Shown piece by piece: positions 22,798 to 32,912 of a stretch of 64,000 nucleotides of DNA. Below the pieces are notes generated by a model. It was not told the DNA's origin, did no database searches, and saw nothing but the letters and a program-made list of their open reading frames with translations. How positions within the stretch are numbered: the first letter of the stretch is position 1; each line of letters opens with the position of its first letter. This DNA is from Rebecca billardiae RCC1528 (taxonomy: Eukaryota; Haptophyta), in the NCBI GenBank assembly GCA_965240325.2, contig OZ251226.1, forward strand, positions 1,984,001 to 2,048,000, read 5' to 3'. Made by a program: the position numbers and the translations under genes.

Positions 22798-25619
22798 CTA
22801 CCCAGCCCCGCTACCGTCGCGCGCGACATCCGCGCCGTAAATCACCGTCACCGAGCGGTCCGGCGAGCGCGCCGCCATCAATTTGCTCCTGAGTGCCGAA
22901 AACTCCTTCTCCGGAAGCCCAGCCTCCTCGCGCAGGAGCTTGCGCGCCGTCATGCACTCCGCGATCAGGTCGATCGCGTCGGTCTCCGCCCTGCGCTGCC
23001 ATTCGCGCTGCCGCTTGGCGTACTTCTTCAGCCAGAGCCGCCGCACCTTGTCGCCGAACTCCTCTGCCCACGTCGCAAGCGACACGCGGCGCACGAGCTG
23101 CGCGACCGTCGAGATGTGCGGCTCCGCCGTCGACTTCTTCCCCTCGGCGTACTCGCGGACGAATGAGTCGAGTGACTTGCGCGCGTGCACGAGCGGCATC
23201 GCACGCTTGGTCACCTGCACGAAATGCCCCTGCACCTGCTCGTCCGCGAGCTGCACGAGGCGCCCCCGCCGCCTGAGGCGAGACGCCGTCTGCGCCCGCC
23301 TCCGTGACCGCCCAGACGTTGAAGCGGAGCGGTGGGACGTTGTGCGAGCCCTGGCCGGCGAGGCTGGCGAGGCTGACGTAAGCGCCGGTGCACGCCACGA
23401 TGGCCTTCTGCTCCTCCGCGTAGTCGGCCGCCTCGGCGCCGCCGCCAAAACCGCCGCCGGCCGCGCTGCCGCCTGCCGAGGCAGTGCTGCCACCGAGGCC
23501 GCGCTGCTGCGCGCCGCCGCCGGCCGCGCCGCCGCCGGCCGCGCCGCCACCAGCCGCACCACCACCCGCACTGTCAGCCGCGCGGCTGGCCGCGCCACAT
23601 GCCGCGCCACCGGCCACGCGGACGCCAGCACCGGCTGTGCCGCTAGCCACGCCGCTGCCACTGCCGGCCGCGCCGCCCACGCCGCCGCCCGCGCCCGCGC
23701 CCGCGCCCACGTTGCCAGCCGCGCCCCCGGCCGCGCCCCCGGCCGCGCCGCCGGCCGCGCCACCGGCCGCGCGGACGCCAGCGCCAGCGGTGCCGCCAGC
23801 CACGCAGCTGCCGCTGCTGCTGCCACCAGTGCTGCTGCTGCCGCCCGCACCGGCCGCGCCGCCGCCGGCCGCGCCACCGCCGGCCGCGCCGCCGCCGGCC
23901 GCGCCGCCGCCGGCCGCGCGATCGCGAGCGCTGTCAGCCGCGCCGCTGTCCGCGCCGCCGGCCGCACCTCCGGCCGCGCCTCCAGCCGCGCGGACGCCAA
24001 CGCCAGCTGTGCCGCCAGCCACGCCACTGCAGCTGCCGCCCGCGCCGCCCGCGCCGCCGCCAGCACCCGCGCCCGCGTTGCCAGCCGCGCCGCCGGCCGC
24101 GTCCGGCCGCGTCGCCGGGCGCACCGCCGCCTGGCGCGCAGTTGTCGGGCGTGCCGCCGTCGGGCGCGCCGCCACCGGGCCCGCCATCGCCCGCGCTGTC
24201 AGCCGCGCCGCCGGCCGCGCCGCAGGCCGCGCCACCGGCCGCGCGGACGCCAACGCCGGCTGTGTCGCCAGTCACGCCGCTGTCGCTGCAGCTGCCGCCG
24301 CTGCTGCCGGCCGCGCCGGCCGCGCGCGGCCGCGCCGCCGGCCGCGCCGCCGCCGGCAGTGCCGCCGCCGGCCGCGCCACCGCCCGCGCTGTCAGCCGCG
24401 CCGCTGGCCGCGCCGCCGGCCGCGCCACCGGCCGCACGGACGCCAGCGCCGACTGTGCCGCCAGCCACGCCGCTGCCGCTGCCGCTCGCGCCGGCCGCGC
24501 CGCCGCCCGTGCCCGCGGACGCGCCCGCGTTGCCAGCCGCGCCGCCCGCCGCGCCGCCGGCCGCGCCGCCGACCGCGCAACCGGCCGCGCGGACTCCAGC
24601 GCCGGCGGCACCGCCAGCTACGCCGCTACCGCTGCCGCTGCCGCCGCTGCCGCCGGCCGCGCCGCCGGCCGCGTCGCCGGCCGCGCCGCCTGCAGCGCCG
24701 CCAGCCGCGCCGCCCTGCCGCGCTGGCCACGTGCAGCGGCGGCAGCTGGCGGCGCCGGTCGCGGTGGGAGCCGGCCGCTCCGGATCACGTCATTGATCCC
24801 GTCGGCGTCCGCACTCCATAGCTCGGGCATGTCCGAGTCCGGCCGCTCCGAGATGGCGATCGCCTCCGACGACGCGAGCGCAACACCCTCATAGTTGCGC
24901 ACGATGGCGATCGTGGCCGCGCGCGAGTGCGCTGCGTTTGGCCCGTGTCCGCCGAGAGGAGGAGGACATGCGGCTGCCCGCGCGGGCGCGCGGACTTGCC
25001 GTAGTGCTCCAAGCGATCCAGCACGGCGCCCACGGCCTGCGCCCACGGCCGCGCCGCCGACTCGCTGCCGATCATCATCACGCCCGCGCCCGCGTGCTCG
25101 CGATTGCGCAGCGCGCTCTCACGTGAGCCAGCCACCGGCGGCGGGATCGGGTGGCGCATGCCCAGGTTGAGCCACGTCGAGAACTCTCGGGCTGGCGCGA
25201 GCCCACGATGCTCAGTGTGCGGTCCTTCTCGCGCGCCTAGTGCACGACGCCCTCGTCGTCGAGCGAGGTGAAGGCATGCAAGACGAGCGCGTCTCACGAG
25301 AAGAGCCGCAGCTTGGCTACACGCAGCAGGTTGTTCTTCTTCCGCTGGGCCTTGATGGCGACGAGGCTGTTGACGCTGCGCTTGACCTCCGCCAGGTAGT
25401 TCTCGTTCGGCATGATCGAGTGGTCCACCTCGCTCGCGGCCTCGCGCGCGCGCAGCTTGAGCATCTCGTGCGGCTGAGCGCCGCGGCCATGCGCAGCCAT
25501 GCAGATGCGGCAGAGACGTGGCGCCCGATGCGTTAGGCACCTTTGCGATGCAGCTTGGGCTTCCTAGGCTTCGCGCAGGAACGCTTGCCCTTGCCCACGG
25601 TGAGCACAGCCGTCGCCAT
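22798..25619 (-). pseudogene. Decayed Gly/Ala-rich repeat gene between inverted repeats
   Basis: Several ordinary-complexity segments lie in order on the minus strand but in different frames. From an ATG at 25619 comes a basic 28-residue peptide (MATAVLTVGKGKRSC). Next is a helical segment (LAEVKRSVNSLVAIKAQRKK), interrupted by an in-frame TGA and then a TAG. EFSTWLNLGMRHPIPPP and AATIAIVRNYEGVALASSEA follow in two further frames. A long Gly/Ala repeat region comes next, then DYAEEQKAIVACTGAYVSLA. After another frame change comes a helical C-terminus (KSLDSFVREYAEGKKST, LWLKKYAKRQREWQRR) ending at 22798. Some frame changes might be introns, but the stops and a shift near 23270, with no room for an intron, argue for decay. 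I recognise no transposase motif and cannot name the family. Confidence 0.5.
23560..24760 (-). repeat. Higher-order GC-rich array encoding Gly/Ala blocks
   Basis: A block of the form CTGTCAGCCGCGCC...GCGCGGACGCCA..GC...GCCAGCCACGC recurs near 23572, 23765, 23930, 24193, 24385 and 24577, mostly ~190 bp apart (about 64 codons). On the minus strand it encodes silk- or elastin-like Gly-Ala sequence (AGGTAGAGVRAAGGAAGG). The Gly/Ala frame switches near 24110-24310, so copies are not all in one frame. Confidence 0.6.
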
Positions 25620-26139
25620 TGCTGCGCGCGGCGAGCGCGGTCCCGCGCGGCCGTGCCGGGCGCAGCCGCAGCAAGTTAGTCTGATGCAAATTCCCGGTCA
25701 CCCATGCAAAAGTAAGCGTTCCCGCTGCGCATGTGCGTGCATCACGAGTAACCCGCCGCCTGAATAACAACTCCGCGCCCCTCCATACACTTCCTGCATC
25801 CCCGCGCGCAGCGGCGTGCGGGCGGGCGCGAATTCGCACCGTGTTACGAACAGACCTAGCAAAGTAGATCGGTGTGGCGCGTCGGGACGCGGAGCGGGTG
25901 CGGGGCAGGCGGGGGATAGGTTGGGGAACACCCGCGATTAGAGCACCGGTGGCGCAGCGGCGACGTGGACGCCGCCACACGCGCACGCACGGCGCGCGCT
26001 CGCACCGCGAGTCGAACGTCCGCTCGCCAAGCCCTGCGACGGCGTCCGTGCGACGCCGAGCGACGAACGCTCTCGGGATTTGGCCCGGACCACCAGATTC
26101 AGCCGTTAACGGCCGAAAATTCATTTGTTGGAGTTTCCT

Positions 26140-26173
26140 TAACGGCCGCTTTAAAAAAGAAATCGTTGCTGTG
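26140..26173 (-). repeat. 34-bp inverted repeat, right copy
   Basis: Reverse-complement partner of 22639-22672 (33 of 34 bases). The sequence outside it (GGGGGTGATC) does not match the left flank, so no target-site duplication is visible. Confidence 0.65.
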
Positions 26174-26183
26174 GGGGGTGATC

Positions 26184-26327
26184 TTTGTATCAAACTTGTA
26201 AACCGTCCAACTTCACACCATTAATCAAGCCCGTTAGTGAGCTCTCTGTTTGCCTCTAACGATGTGTAAAAATAGCCTCAAAGAAGCTGACGCTTGTATT
26301 GGACTTGTAACCGTCCTACTTCACACT
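26184..26327 (+). repeat. Two degenerate direct copies of a 34-bp motif
   Basis: TTGTATCAAACTTGTAAACC... at 26184-26217 and TTGTATTGGACTTGTAACC... at 26294-26326 share most positions. Both end in CGTCC.ACTTCACAC. They lie just outside the right inverted repeat. Confidence 0.55.
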
Positions 26328-27463
26328 AAGTGAACTCTCACGCCCGGCCGTCCACGATTGATTAGGGGAATCTCGTGGGCGCGGTCATTTCGACCGGGAT
26401 AGACCTCTCTATGCGATCTCAAAAATCGAAATTCGGTCTCCGTCACTAATCTGGCAGCCTGGCCTAGCGCCAGGACAGCAGCTGTGCTGAAGAACTTAGC
26501 AGCAGTGCGACGCTCGCTTGCGTCTCGCCGTCTGACCACTGACTTATTATTAGGTATTGATGATGAGCGATGCATGGGAAGTGAGGTGAGACAGCCGGGG
26601 GCCCGACTCAGGCCATCCTGCCCAACGCCTGCCAAATTGGCGCTGCTTTGGGCTGGCCCAAAGAAAACGCGCTCGGCGCGATCCCCCGCTGGCTCGGCGA
26701 GCGGCGGAGCCGATGGCTCGGGCAACTGCCTTTTGGTACGGCGCCTGCCGTGCGACGCGAGCCTGCCTTTCACGTGCGGCCTGCGGCGCGCCCGTTTTGC
26801 CAGGGCGTTCACTGTCCGGCTCAGCCGGATTGGCTGCAGATTAGTAAGTTACCACGAGCCTTCGGTCGTTTTCACCACAGCCCTAAAAATCGGCCCCGTC
26901 CCTTTTTCTTGCTGATCAAAGATCTTTTTGAAACGTGGTTCGGGCCCGCAGTGCGGGCTCCACGCTGCGCGCTCCGCCCTGCACCGCGGGCCATTATTGA
27001 CATGTTATGACTATACTCACTATCATACGAGTGTCATCTATAACTAGTAGTAGTCGTATATATATAGCTATATATAGTATGATGATTGATATCTGACTTA
27101 TCGGATCGCGCGCGTCTGGCCGTCAGCGCTTATATTCATTGACTTTATATTATTCAGATGAGTAGTAAGTGACCATTATTTCAGTATATCGACGAGCATG
27201 CGCTGCGGGGCCACTCTCTGACTCTCTCACAGTCTCAGACTGGCTGCGCTCGGGCTAGACGCTAGTAGTCGTCGCTGTAAGCTGCCGATGAGTGTCGTCA
27301 TCCGCGTCGTCACGCGCGCCGGCGGGCGCCGCACCGGTGTTGACTGATGATGCCATGGCCATGGATGATGTCACAATAAGATGTCGAATTATTATTGATG
27401 ACGACGATGACGGCGGCTGATGAAAAAAGAAATTCAATTGCGCTGCCGGCACCGGGCGTCACG

Positions 27464-28487
27464 ATGGCGGCCGGCCCGCGTGGGCGCGCGCGCTGGATGC
27501 CCTTGCTGCTCCTGACAGGCCTACCCATCAGCCGGGCGGATGCCATGCCGGACCCGTTGGCAATTCTGACGGGCGAGGCGAACGAGCGCGCTCGCCGCGA
27601 GGCGGAAGCGCAAGGGCGAGATAACTGGCTGCAATTTGATCTGGGCGTCGACCCATCCGCGGCGGGCGGCAAGCCCATCCTCGTGGCACACGCGCGCGGG
27701 AAGCGCTATGACGCGCTGCGCTCCGGCCTTCTCCTCGTCGCGACGCCAAAAGAGGGCGCAGACGCCTACTTCGATCGCACGGTGCTGCTCATCACGCGGC
27801 ACGAGCCAGACGCCGGCACGCACGCGCTCATCTTGAACAAGCCAGCTCGCCGCTCAAAGAGCGCCATGCTGGACGAGCTCGAGGAGATGCTGGGCGTGCG
27901 CCCGGACAACCCGCGGCTGGAGCTGCTGGACGGCGGCCCCGTCCCCACGTCCATGCCCTCGTACGCCTACCCGGCGTCAGCGGCCGCGGCTGGGCAGCGC
28001 TGCGCGGCGCTCGCCCCGCCGACATCGCCAGAGTCAGCGGTGGGCGCGGGTGTGCACCTCGCGCCGATCGAGGAGGTGCGGATCGGCACGATCCCCGACG
28101 CGTTCCTGCGCTGCCTGGTCTCCGAGACCACGGTGCCAGTCAAGCTCTTCTTCGGCATCAGCGGATGGGCGCCGCTTCAGCTCGATGGGGAATACAGACG
28201 GGGCGACTGGTGCGAGCCGCGCCGGCGGCAGCGGATGCGTCGGCCGCTGCAGCGCATCCGCGACGTTGCGCACGGTCCCACGACGAGCAGCCAGCTCACC
28301 AACGGCTCACCGGCGTATCATGCCTGCGCGCGCCGTTTGCCCCGACCCCTGGCGCAGGATCCTGTGCCGCGCCACGGAGGACTTTGCCATGATGCGCGTG
28401 GCAGACGGCGCATGGTCCGGGCTGGTCTCTTCCGTGCACGGTCTCGCACTCTGCTCGGGTGTCGGGCTCGAGGAGTCCATGGCATGA
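27464..28487 (+). CDS. UPF0301/AlgH (DUF179) family protein with signal-type leader
   Basis: Two exons, 27464-28209 and 28358-28487, give 291 residues. The intron starts GTGCGAG and ends GGCGCAG and splits a Trp codon (TG|G). Spliced, the protein reads RGDWILCRATEDF, matching the W-hydrophobic-x-x-x-A stretch of the family. Residues 1-27 look like a signal sequence (MPLLLLTGLPISRADA). The AlgH domain spans ~75-290. Visible marks are SGLLLVATP, a positive DR(T)VLLITRHE strand, HALILNKP, LLDGGPVP, FFGISGWAPLQLDGEYRRGDW and the terminal Trp helix. AlgH proteins occur in bacteria and plastids, and their biochemical role is unsettled. The leader suggests entry into the secretory system or a complex plastid (inference). 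An in-frame start 23 codons upstream is possible. Confidence 0.85.
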
Positions 28488-28699
28488 GACCGTTGTGCGT
28501 CATCACGGGGGGCAGGGGGGGGGGAGGGGGGGGGGAGGGGAGGGCGGCGACGAGGAGCGCTGATCCGCTGGTGTTTGTCGTCCCTGACACTGCCCGATCT
28601 AGATAGTGATGCTAGTTGCTACAGCTTGCTGCTTGCAATCCGCCATTGACAAAATTCTGAATATTGTCTCTAAATAATATACGTCGTTTTGATTATGAC

Positions 28700-28775
<76 letters not shown>

Positions 28776-29421
28776 CTACTTCGAGACGACGGCTGACTCC
28801 CGCTGACGACGCGTGGCACCGCGACCACCGCGGTGGCGCGCGCGCGTCGACGCCAGACGCCGACGGTGCGTCGCCGGGCTTCCGCTTGGCGATGGAGTCG
28901 GCTGTCAGTCAGGAGTGATACTGTACTGTAGGCGACTACGAGGGGGGGGGACGACGGCGAGGAGCGCTGATCCTGGTGTTTGTCCCTGCTGCTCGATCTG
29001 CTGCTGACCGAGCTTGCTGACTCCAGACCCAGTGACGCCTGCTCGTTGCATGCCACGTCGTTAAATATATATGTATATATGTGCTGATGATAATAATTAT
29101 TATTGTCGCGCATCAAATCTCTGAATCTGGCATAGTTGCATACCACGTCGTTAATATATTTTCGTCGGATAATTCATCCGAATTTTGTCTATGGATTGCG
29201 GCCGGAGCCCACGCAAGCCCGGATTTCGTCCGTCAACTCCACGGCGAGCACGATCCTGAGGCAATCTTATAGCGGGATCCGGCGCACACCAGGGCGCGCA
29301 CGCAGGCCGCCGGGTGCACGTTTATTCATTATTGTCGTTTGGGCTGGTCGTGGTGCTCGTGGCAGCACGCGCGCGCACGTGGGCGCCCAACACGGCCTGA
29401 GAGTGCGCCGAGCGCATCCGA
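28488..29421. other. Microsatellite-rich intergenic spacer
   Basis: Holds G-rich runs (28508-28548), a (TG)33 tract and small duplications. GGCGAGGAGCGCTGATCC..TGGTGTTTGTC occurs near 28550 and 28951. GTTGCAT.CCACGTCGTTAA.TATAT occurs near 29045 and 29135. No gene is supported. Confidence 0.5.
28707..28772. repeat. (TG)33 microsatellite
   Basis: Uninterrupted TG dinucleotides over 66 bp, preceded by a short TATATATG tract. Confidence 0.95.
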
Positions 29422-29986
29422 TCAGTACACCGCATACTTCTGGGTCTCGTCGGCCTGCCCCGACGGGCGGGTGGCGGAGTTGAGCCTGCCCGTGTCGATG
29501 TCGTGCCCTCCGTCACGGGACGACGCAAGCGAGTGCAGCCCCTCGGGAGTCTCAGCCATGCGACTGCACTTGGCACAGCGCGCCATGAGTGCGGCGGCGC
29601 CTTCGAGATATGCCAAACGGCGCTTGCCGACATCCCGAATGACCTCTCGCTCGTGCTTGATGGTGGTGTTCGCCTGCCTGCTTGATCCACTTGTCGTCGT
29701 CGTTGATGGCGCGCCGGCACTTCTCGGCCTCGGCCATCAACTCAGTCACCTTGCGCTGGTCGTTGTCCATGTCGCGCGCGTCTGTGAGGTCTCTTCGGGT
29801 GCGCATGGTCCTCACGCGCACCGCCTCGCGCGCGAGATCGCGGCATATCACGCCCAGGTCCTCCAGTCCTCCTTCGTGCTTGCGCGTGCGCCGGGCGGCG
29901 GCGCCGAAGAGGGCGGCGCGCCGGGAGGGGACCCCCAGAACGCCTACCCAGCCGGGGAGGGCAGCGTCCGGATCCTGAAATTCCAT
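29422..29986 (-). pseudogene. Small helical protein gene broken by a 4-bp duplication
   Basis: From the ATG complement 29984-29986 the frame encodes MEFQDPDAALPGWVGVLGVP. A charged helical stretch follows (LAREAVRVRTMRTRRD, QRKVTELMAEAEKCRRAI) up to ...DDKWIKQ. The continuing sensible sequence (IKHEREVIRDVGKRRLAYLE, then CAKCSRMAETPEG) is one base out of frame. At 29673-29681 a CTGC unit is present twice, and one unit fewer would join the two halves exactly. The second half ends at a stop at 29422. About 187 residues would result. There is no room for an intron, so this is a recent frameshift allele or an assembly error. I do not recognise the family. The two Cys pairs could bind a metal. It lies head to head with the sulfotransferase. 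Confidence 0.6.
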
Positions 29987-30047
29987 CAGCGAAGCGTTTT
30001 TCCGCCGTGCTGTGCTTGCTCCTCGTACTGTAAGCTCGTGAATCGTG
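29987..30047. promoter_or_regulatory. Very short divergent promoter
   Basis: Only 61 bp separate the start codons of the small helical gene and the sulfotransferase. Transcription must start inside this spacer or within one of the genes. It contains ACTGTAAGCTCG, also found at 20361-20372 just after the giant gene. Confidence 0.35.
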
Positions 30048-31199
30048 ATGGTGGCGGCAGCCGTCGCTCGCGGGGGGGGATTCTTCCTCGTGCTGGCTGC
30101 GGCACAGGCCGCGCATCTTCCACTCGACGACAGCCGGCGCATCCTGGGCGTCACGCACATGCACTTTCACAAGGCAGGCGGCACGTCTCTCGAGGCGTAC
30201 CTCGCCGCCGCGGGCTGGGAGCGGGTCTGGATCCCCCGCGAGCACCGTAACTGGACGGACGCCATCGCGCCGGTCATCGAGGCGCTGCAGCTTGCTAACA
30301 GCTCGGGCCACATCATGTACGAGCAACGCTTCCCGCCGCCGCACATCACGACAGCGCTCACGTGCGTGACCGCGGTGGTCGCCTCGCTCCGCCGGCCGTT
30401 TGAGCGATGGGCGAGCCATTACGAGCGCTTGCTGTGGATCCAATGCAAGCGCATGCCTCCCGACGAGTTCGCGAGATGCACGCTCGAGCACAACGTGAGC
30501 TTCTACACCACCGCGCCCGATAGTCGCCTCGCGCACCGTGCGATCGCATGGCGGCCCAACTTCTACGTGCGCTCGATGCTCGGGCGGACGCGGGAGGCGG
30601 TGGTCGGCGGCGTGACGCCGGCGCAGCGTGAGCAGGCACAGGGCCTGCTCAAGCTCTTCGACGCGGTCGTATACGTCGAGCAGCCGGATGACGTCAAGCT
30701 GGCCATCCTCGCCGCGCGCCTCCCGACCTCGCCCCACGCCGGTGCAGGATTAATCGCTTCTTACCCGCACAAGTCCAACAACGGCCTGCGTCACGGCTCC
30801 GGGCCTCTCGTGTCCGCTTATCAGGAGCTCAGGACGAGCTATCCGGACGCGCTCGACCCGCGGGCGCCTGCGAACCGGGCACTCTTCGACGCGGAGAACG
30901 GCCCGGACGAGGCCTTCTACGCCTTTGGCAAAGTGCTCTCCGATGCGATGGCGGCCGAGCTGACGCGCCCGTCGCACCGCGGCCCGGCGCGGCTGCTGGC
31001 TGACGAGGGCTCGGAGCCGGACGATGAGCAGCCGAAGACGATGCCATCCACGCACCCTCTCAGCGCGCCTACACCCGGTGCGCCCGCGCATCAACTAAGT
31101 TTCCGCTCGTCCGGCCGCCATGAGGCTGAAGAGTGCCGCGCGTGGCGGCCGCTGCTGTGGCATCCGGGTAGTGACGGCAGGCGGCAGCTGACTGAGTGA
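30048..31199 (+). CDS. Golgi-type carbohydrate sulfotransferase
   Basis: Product of 383 residues from the first ATG (the codon before it is GTG). Residues 1-22 form a signal peptide or type II anchor (GGGFFLVLAAAQAAH). The PAPS 5'-phosphosulfate loop is clear at ~36-47 (THMHFHKAGGTSLEAYL). The 3'-phosphate site follows at ~110-122 (VVASLRRPFERWASHYE). Together these place it in the sulfotransferase superfamily, closest in layout to Sulfotransfer_2/heparan-sulfate-type enzymes. The expected reaction is transfer of sulfate from PAPS to a glycan hydroxyl in the Golgi lumen. NWT, NSS and NVS are potential N-glycosylation sites. The last 70 residues are low-complexity and probably disordered. The acceptor is unknown. 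Sulfated surface polysaccharides are usual in marine algae. Single exon. Confidence 0.87.
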   Translation: MVAAAVARGGGFFLVLAAAQAAHLPLDDSRRILGVTHMHFHKAGGTSLEAYLAAAGWERVWIPREHRNWTDAIAPVIEALQLANSSGHIMYEQRFPPPHITTALTCVTAVVASLRRPFERWASHYERLLWIQCKRMPPDEFARCTLEHNVSFYTTAPDSRLAHRAIAWRPNFYVRSMLGRTREAVVGGVTPAQREQAQGLLKLFDAVVYVEQPDDVKLAILAARLPTSPHAGAGLIASYPHKSNNGLRHGSGPLVSAYQELRTSYPDALDPRAPANRALFDAENGPDEAFYAFGKVLSDAMAAELTRPSHRGPARLLADEGSEPDDEQPKTMPSTHPLSAPTPGAPAHQLSFRSSGRHEAEECRAWRPLLWHPGSDGRRQLTE

Positions 31200-31209
31200 G
31201 CATATATTG

Positions 31210-31452
31210 TCGGAGGCCAGGGGTTGAAAAGCCCGAAACGACTGAGCGAAATCGGTTCGCGCGAACCGATTTAGCTCAGTCGTTTCCGGGGCTTTTTCGT
31301 TTCAACCCCTCCGACATAACCGTAAGCCCCTCGCGGGACGGTCCGCAACAGCCACAGGGGACTTACGGTTATTAGTCGGAGGGGTTGAATTGAAAAGCCC
31401 GAAAGGCCGAAACGACTGACTCACTGTCCGGACGGAGCTAAATCGGTTCGCG
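31210..31452. repeat. Nested fold-back (palindromic) repeat
   Basis: Arm A (31210-31260) is followed without a loop by its reverse complement A' (31261-31315). The centre is AATCGGTTCGCGCGAACCGATT. Next is a second stem, ATAACCGTAAGCCCCT...AGGGGACTTACGGTTAT (31316-31373). Then comes a third copy of arm A (31375-31452), direct with respect to the first and carrying small insertions. A' can therefore pair with either copy, giving two alternative hairpins. The structure starts 10 bp after the sulfotransferase stop codon and is likely transcribed in its 3' UTR. Confidence 0.85.
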
Positions 31453-31722
31453 TCGCCGGCCTCACCCTCGGCCTCATCATGGCTCCGATTCGGTTGTCCT
31501 GTGTCCGCCACGGTATAAGTCGACGGTACGGCGCGGTTGCACTGACAGTGGCGCGGTATCTAGTAATTATGATCGGCTACGCCGATCTTCGGGTAGTAAA
31601 CAACGAAGTTGAGGGCGCACGGCCCTGGTAGTTGTCGCGTTCTTCACCGAATCACGATGCGTGCGCGCGCCCGGCGCGTATCCGTGCAGGAGGCGCGGGC
31701 GCGAGTAATCGACGCGATCGAC

Positions 31723-32315
31723 GGCCTCGGGGGGCTGCGCCGTGTCGCGGCTCTTCACGCAGCCGGCGTGCCCCTCGAGCGCGCGCACGCACTCGGCGGT
31801 GTCCACGCCCACAGCCGCACGACCGCGTCGCTGTCGTCGCCCGCGCTCGCCGCGACGCGCCCGTCGGCCGAGAGTGCGACCGCCTCCACCCAGCCGGCGT
31901 GCGCTACCAGCACTCGCGCGCAGTGCTCGCGCCCGCGCGCCCAGCTGGCGCGGGCGGCCGGGTGCGCGGCGCGCGGCGCGCGCCGCGCTCACGCGGACTC
32001 GGCCTCGGGGGGCTGCGCCGTGTCGCGGCTCTTCACGCAGCCGGCGTGCCCCTCGAGCGCGCGCACGCACTCGGTGGTGTCCCACGCCCACAGCCGCACG
32101 ACCGCGTCGCTGTCGTCGCTCGCGCTCGCCGCGACGCGCCCGTCGGCCGAGAGTGCGACCGCCTCCACCCAGCCGGCGTGCGCTAGCAGCACAGCCTCGC
32201 ACGGCCCGCGCGCGGCGAGCAGGGGCGCTCGCGCGCAGTGCTCGCGCCCGCGCGCCCAGCTGGCGCGGGCGGCCGGGTGCGCGGCGCGCGGCGCGCGCCG
32301 CGCCCACGCGGACTC
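31723..32315. repeat. Tandem duplication, ~278-bp unit, of a WD40-encoding block
   Basis: Copy 1 (31723-32000) and copy 2 (32001-32315) both begin GGCCTCGGGGGGCTGCGCCG and end CACGCGGACTCG. They are near-identical except for an extra ~35 bp in copy 2 (around 32193-32228), one missing base in copy 1 and scattered substitutions. The unit covers one WD40 repeat plus linker. Confidence 0.8.
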
Positions 32316-32912
32316 GTGCGGCGCCGAGCCAACCGGCTGCTCGAGGCACAGCGCGAGGCAGCGGCCCGGCGCCGCGGCGGCGGCGGAGGCGCTCAGCCGC
32401 GCGAGCTGCAGTCAGTCCGCGACGCGCGCGCGCAGCGCCGCAGCCTCCGCGCGCGCGGCCGCGCCCGGCTCGCCGCCGCCGCCGCCGCGCGCGTCGGCGT
32501 CGGCGAGCGCCGCGGCCGTGTCCGCGAGGTCGCGCACGTACTCGGTCTCGAGGCCGTGCCGCGCGCGCGCCTCCCACCCGTCCGCGCCCGCGTCGGTGAG
32601 CTCGAGCGCCGCGTCGGCCGCACGCCCGGCCGCGAGCAGCGCTTGCACTAGCTCCTCGCACCGGCGCACATTGAGCACGGCGGCGTCGCGGCCGGCGAGG
32701 CCGAGGCGCGCGGCGGAGAGGAGCAGGGGCTGCGGCGCGACGCGCCGCCGCCCGTCCTCGCCGCCGGTGGCCTTCGGGTGGCGCAGCGGCTTGGCGGCCT
32801 CGCCCGCCCACGTGCTCCGCCGCCGCGTCGGCGAGCAGCACGGCGTGCAGCGCGCTCGGCGCCTCTCCGAGTGCCGAGCGCACCCGCCTCGGCCTGCCGC
32901 GTTCGTGTGGCC
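31723..32912 (-). pseudogene. Decayed WD40-repeat gene
   Basis: On the minus strand an Ala-rich helical segment (LNVRRCEELVQALLAAGRAA, then WEARARHGLETEYVRDLADT) precedes WD40 repeats. The best is HAGWVEAVALSADGRVAASA with RLWAWDTTECVRALEGHAG. Such helical spacers next to WD40 blades are seen in STAND/apoptosome-like proteins of algae and fungi. The segments fall in different frames without plausible introns. The more downstream WD copy lacks one G (near 31803), so its LWAW-D motif goes out of frame. No complete propeller can be read. I call it a fragment or pseudogene, though unrecognised short introns could rescue part of it. Confidence 0.55.

Larger units (their letters stand above)
25620..27463. 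other. Intergenic region without a supported gene
   Basis: Only short unrecognised frames occur. Features seen are the right inverted-repeat arm (26140-26173), two degenerate direct copies of a 34-bp motif (26184 and 26294) and an AT-rich stretch with TATATAGCTATATATA near 27057-27078. The AT-rich part ends just upstream of the AlgH-family gene and may include its promoter. Confidence 0.45.

Noticed and set aside
23560-24760. CRISPR-like array of ~190-bp spaced repeats
   Set aside because: Repeats are degenerate, coding-type and GC-rich, without conserved short repeats and unique spacers. The genome is eukaryotic.
26321-26812. 163-codon minus-strand frame in the intergenic region
   Set aside because: No family resemblance. 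It overlaps an equally long opposite-strand frame and sits next to degenerate repeats.
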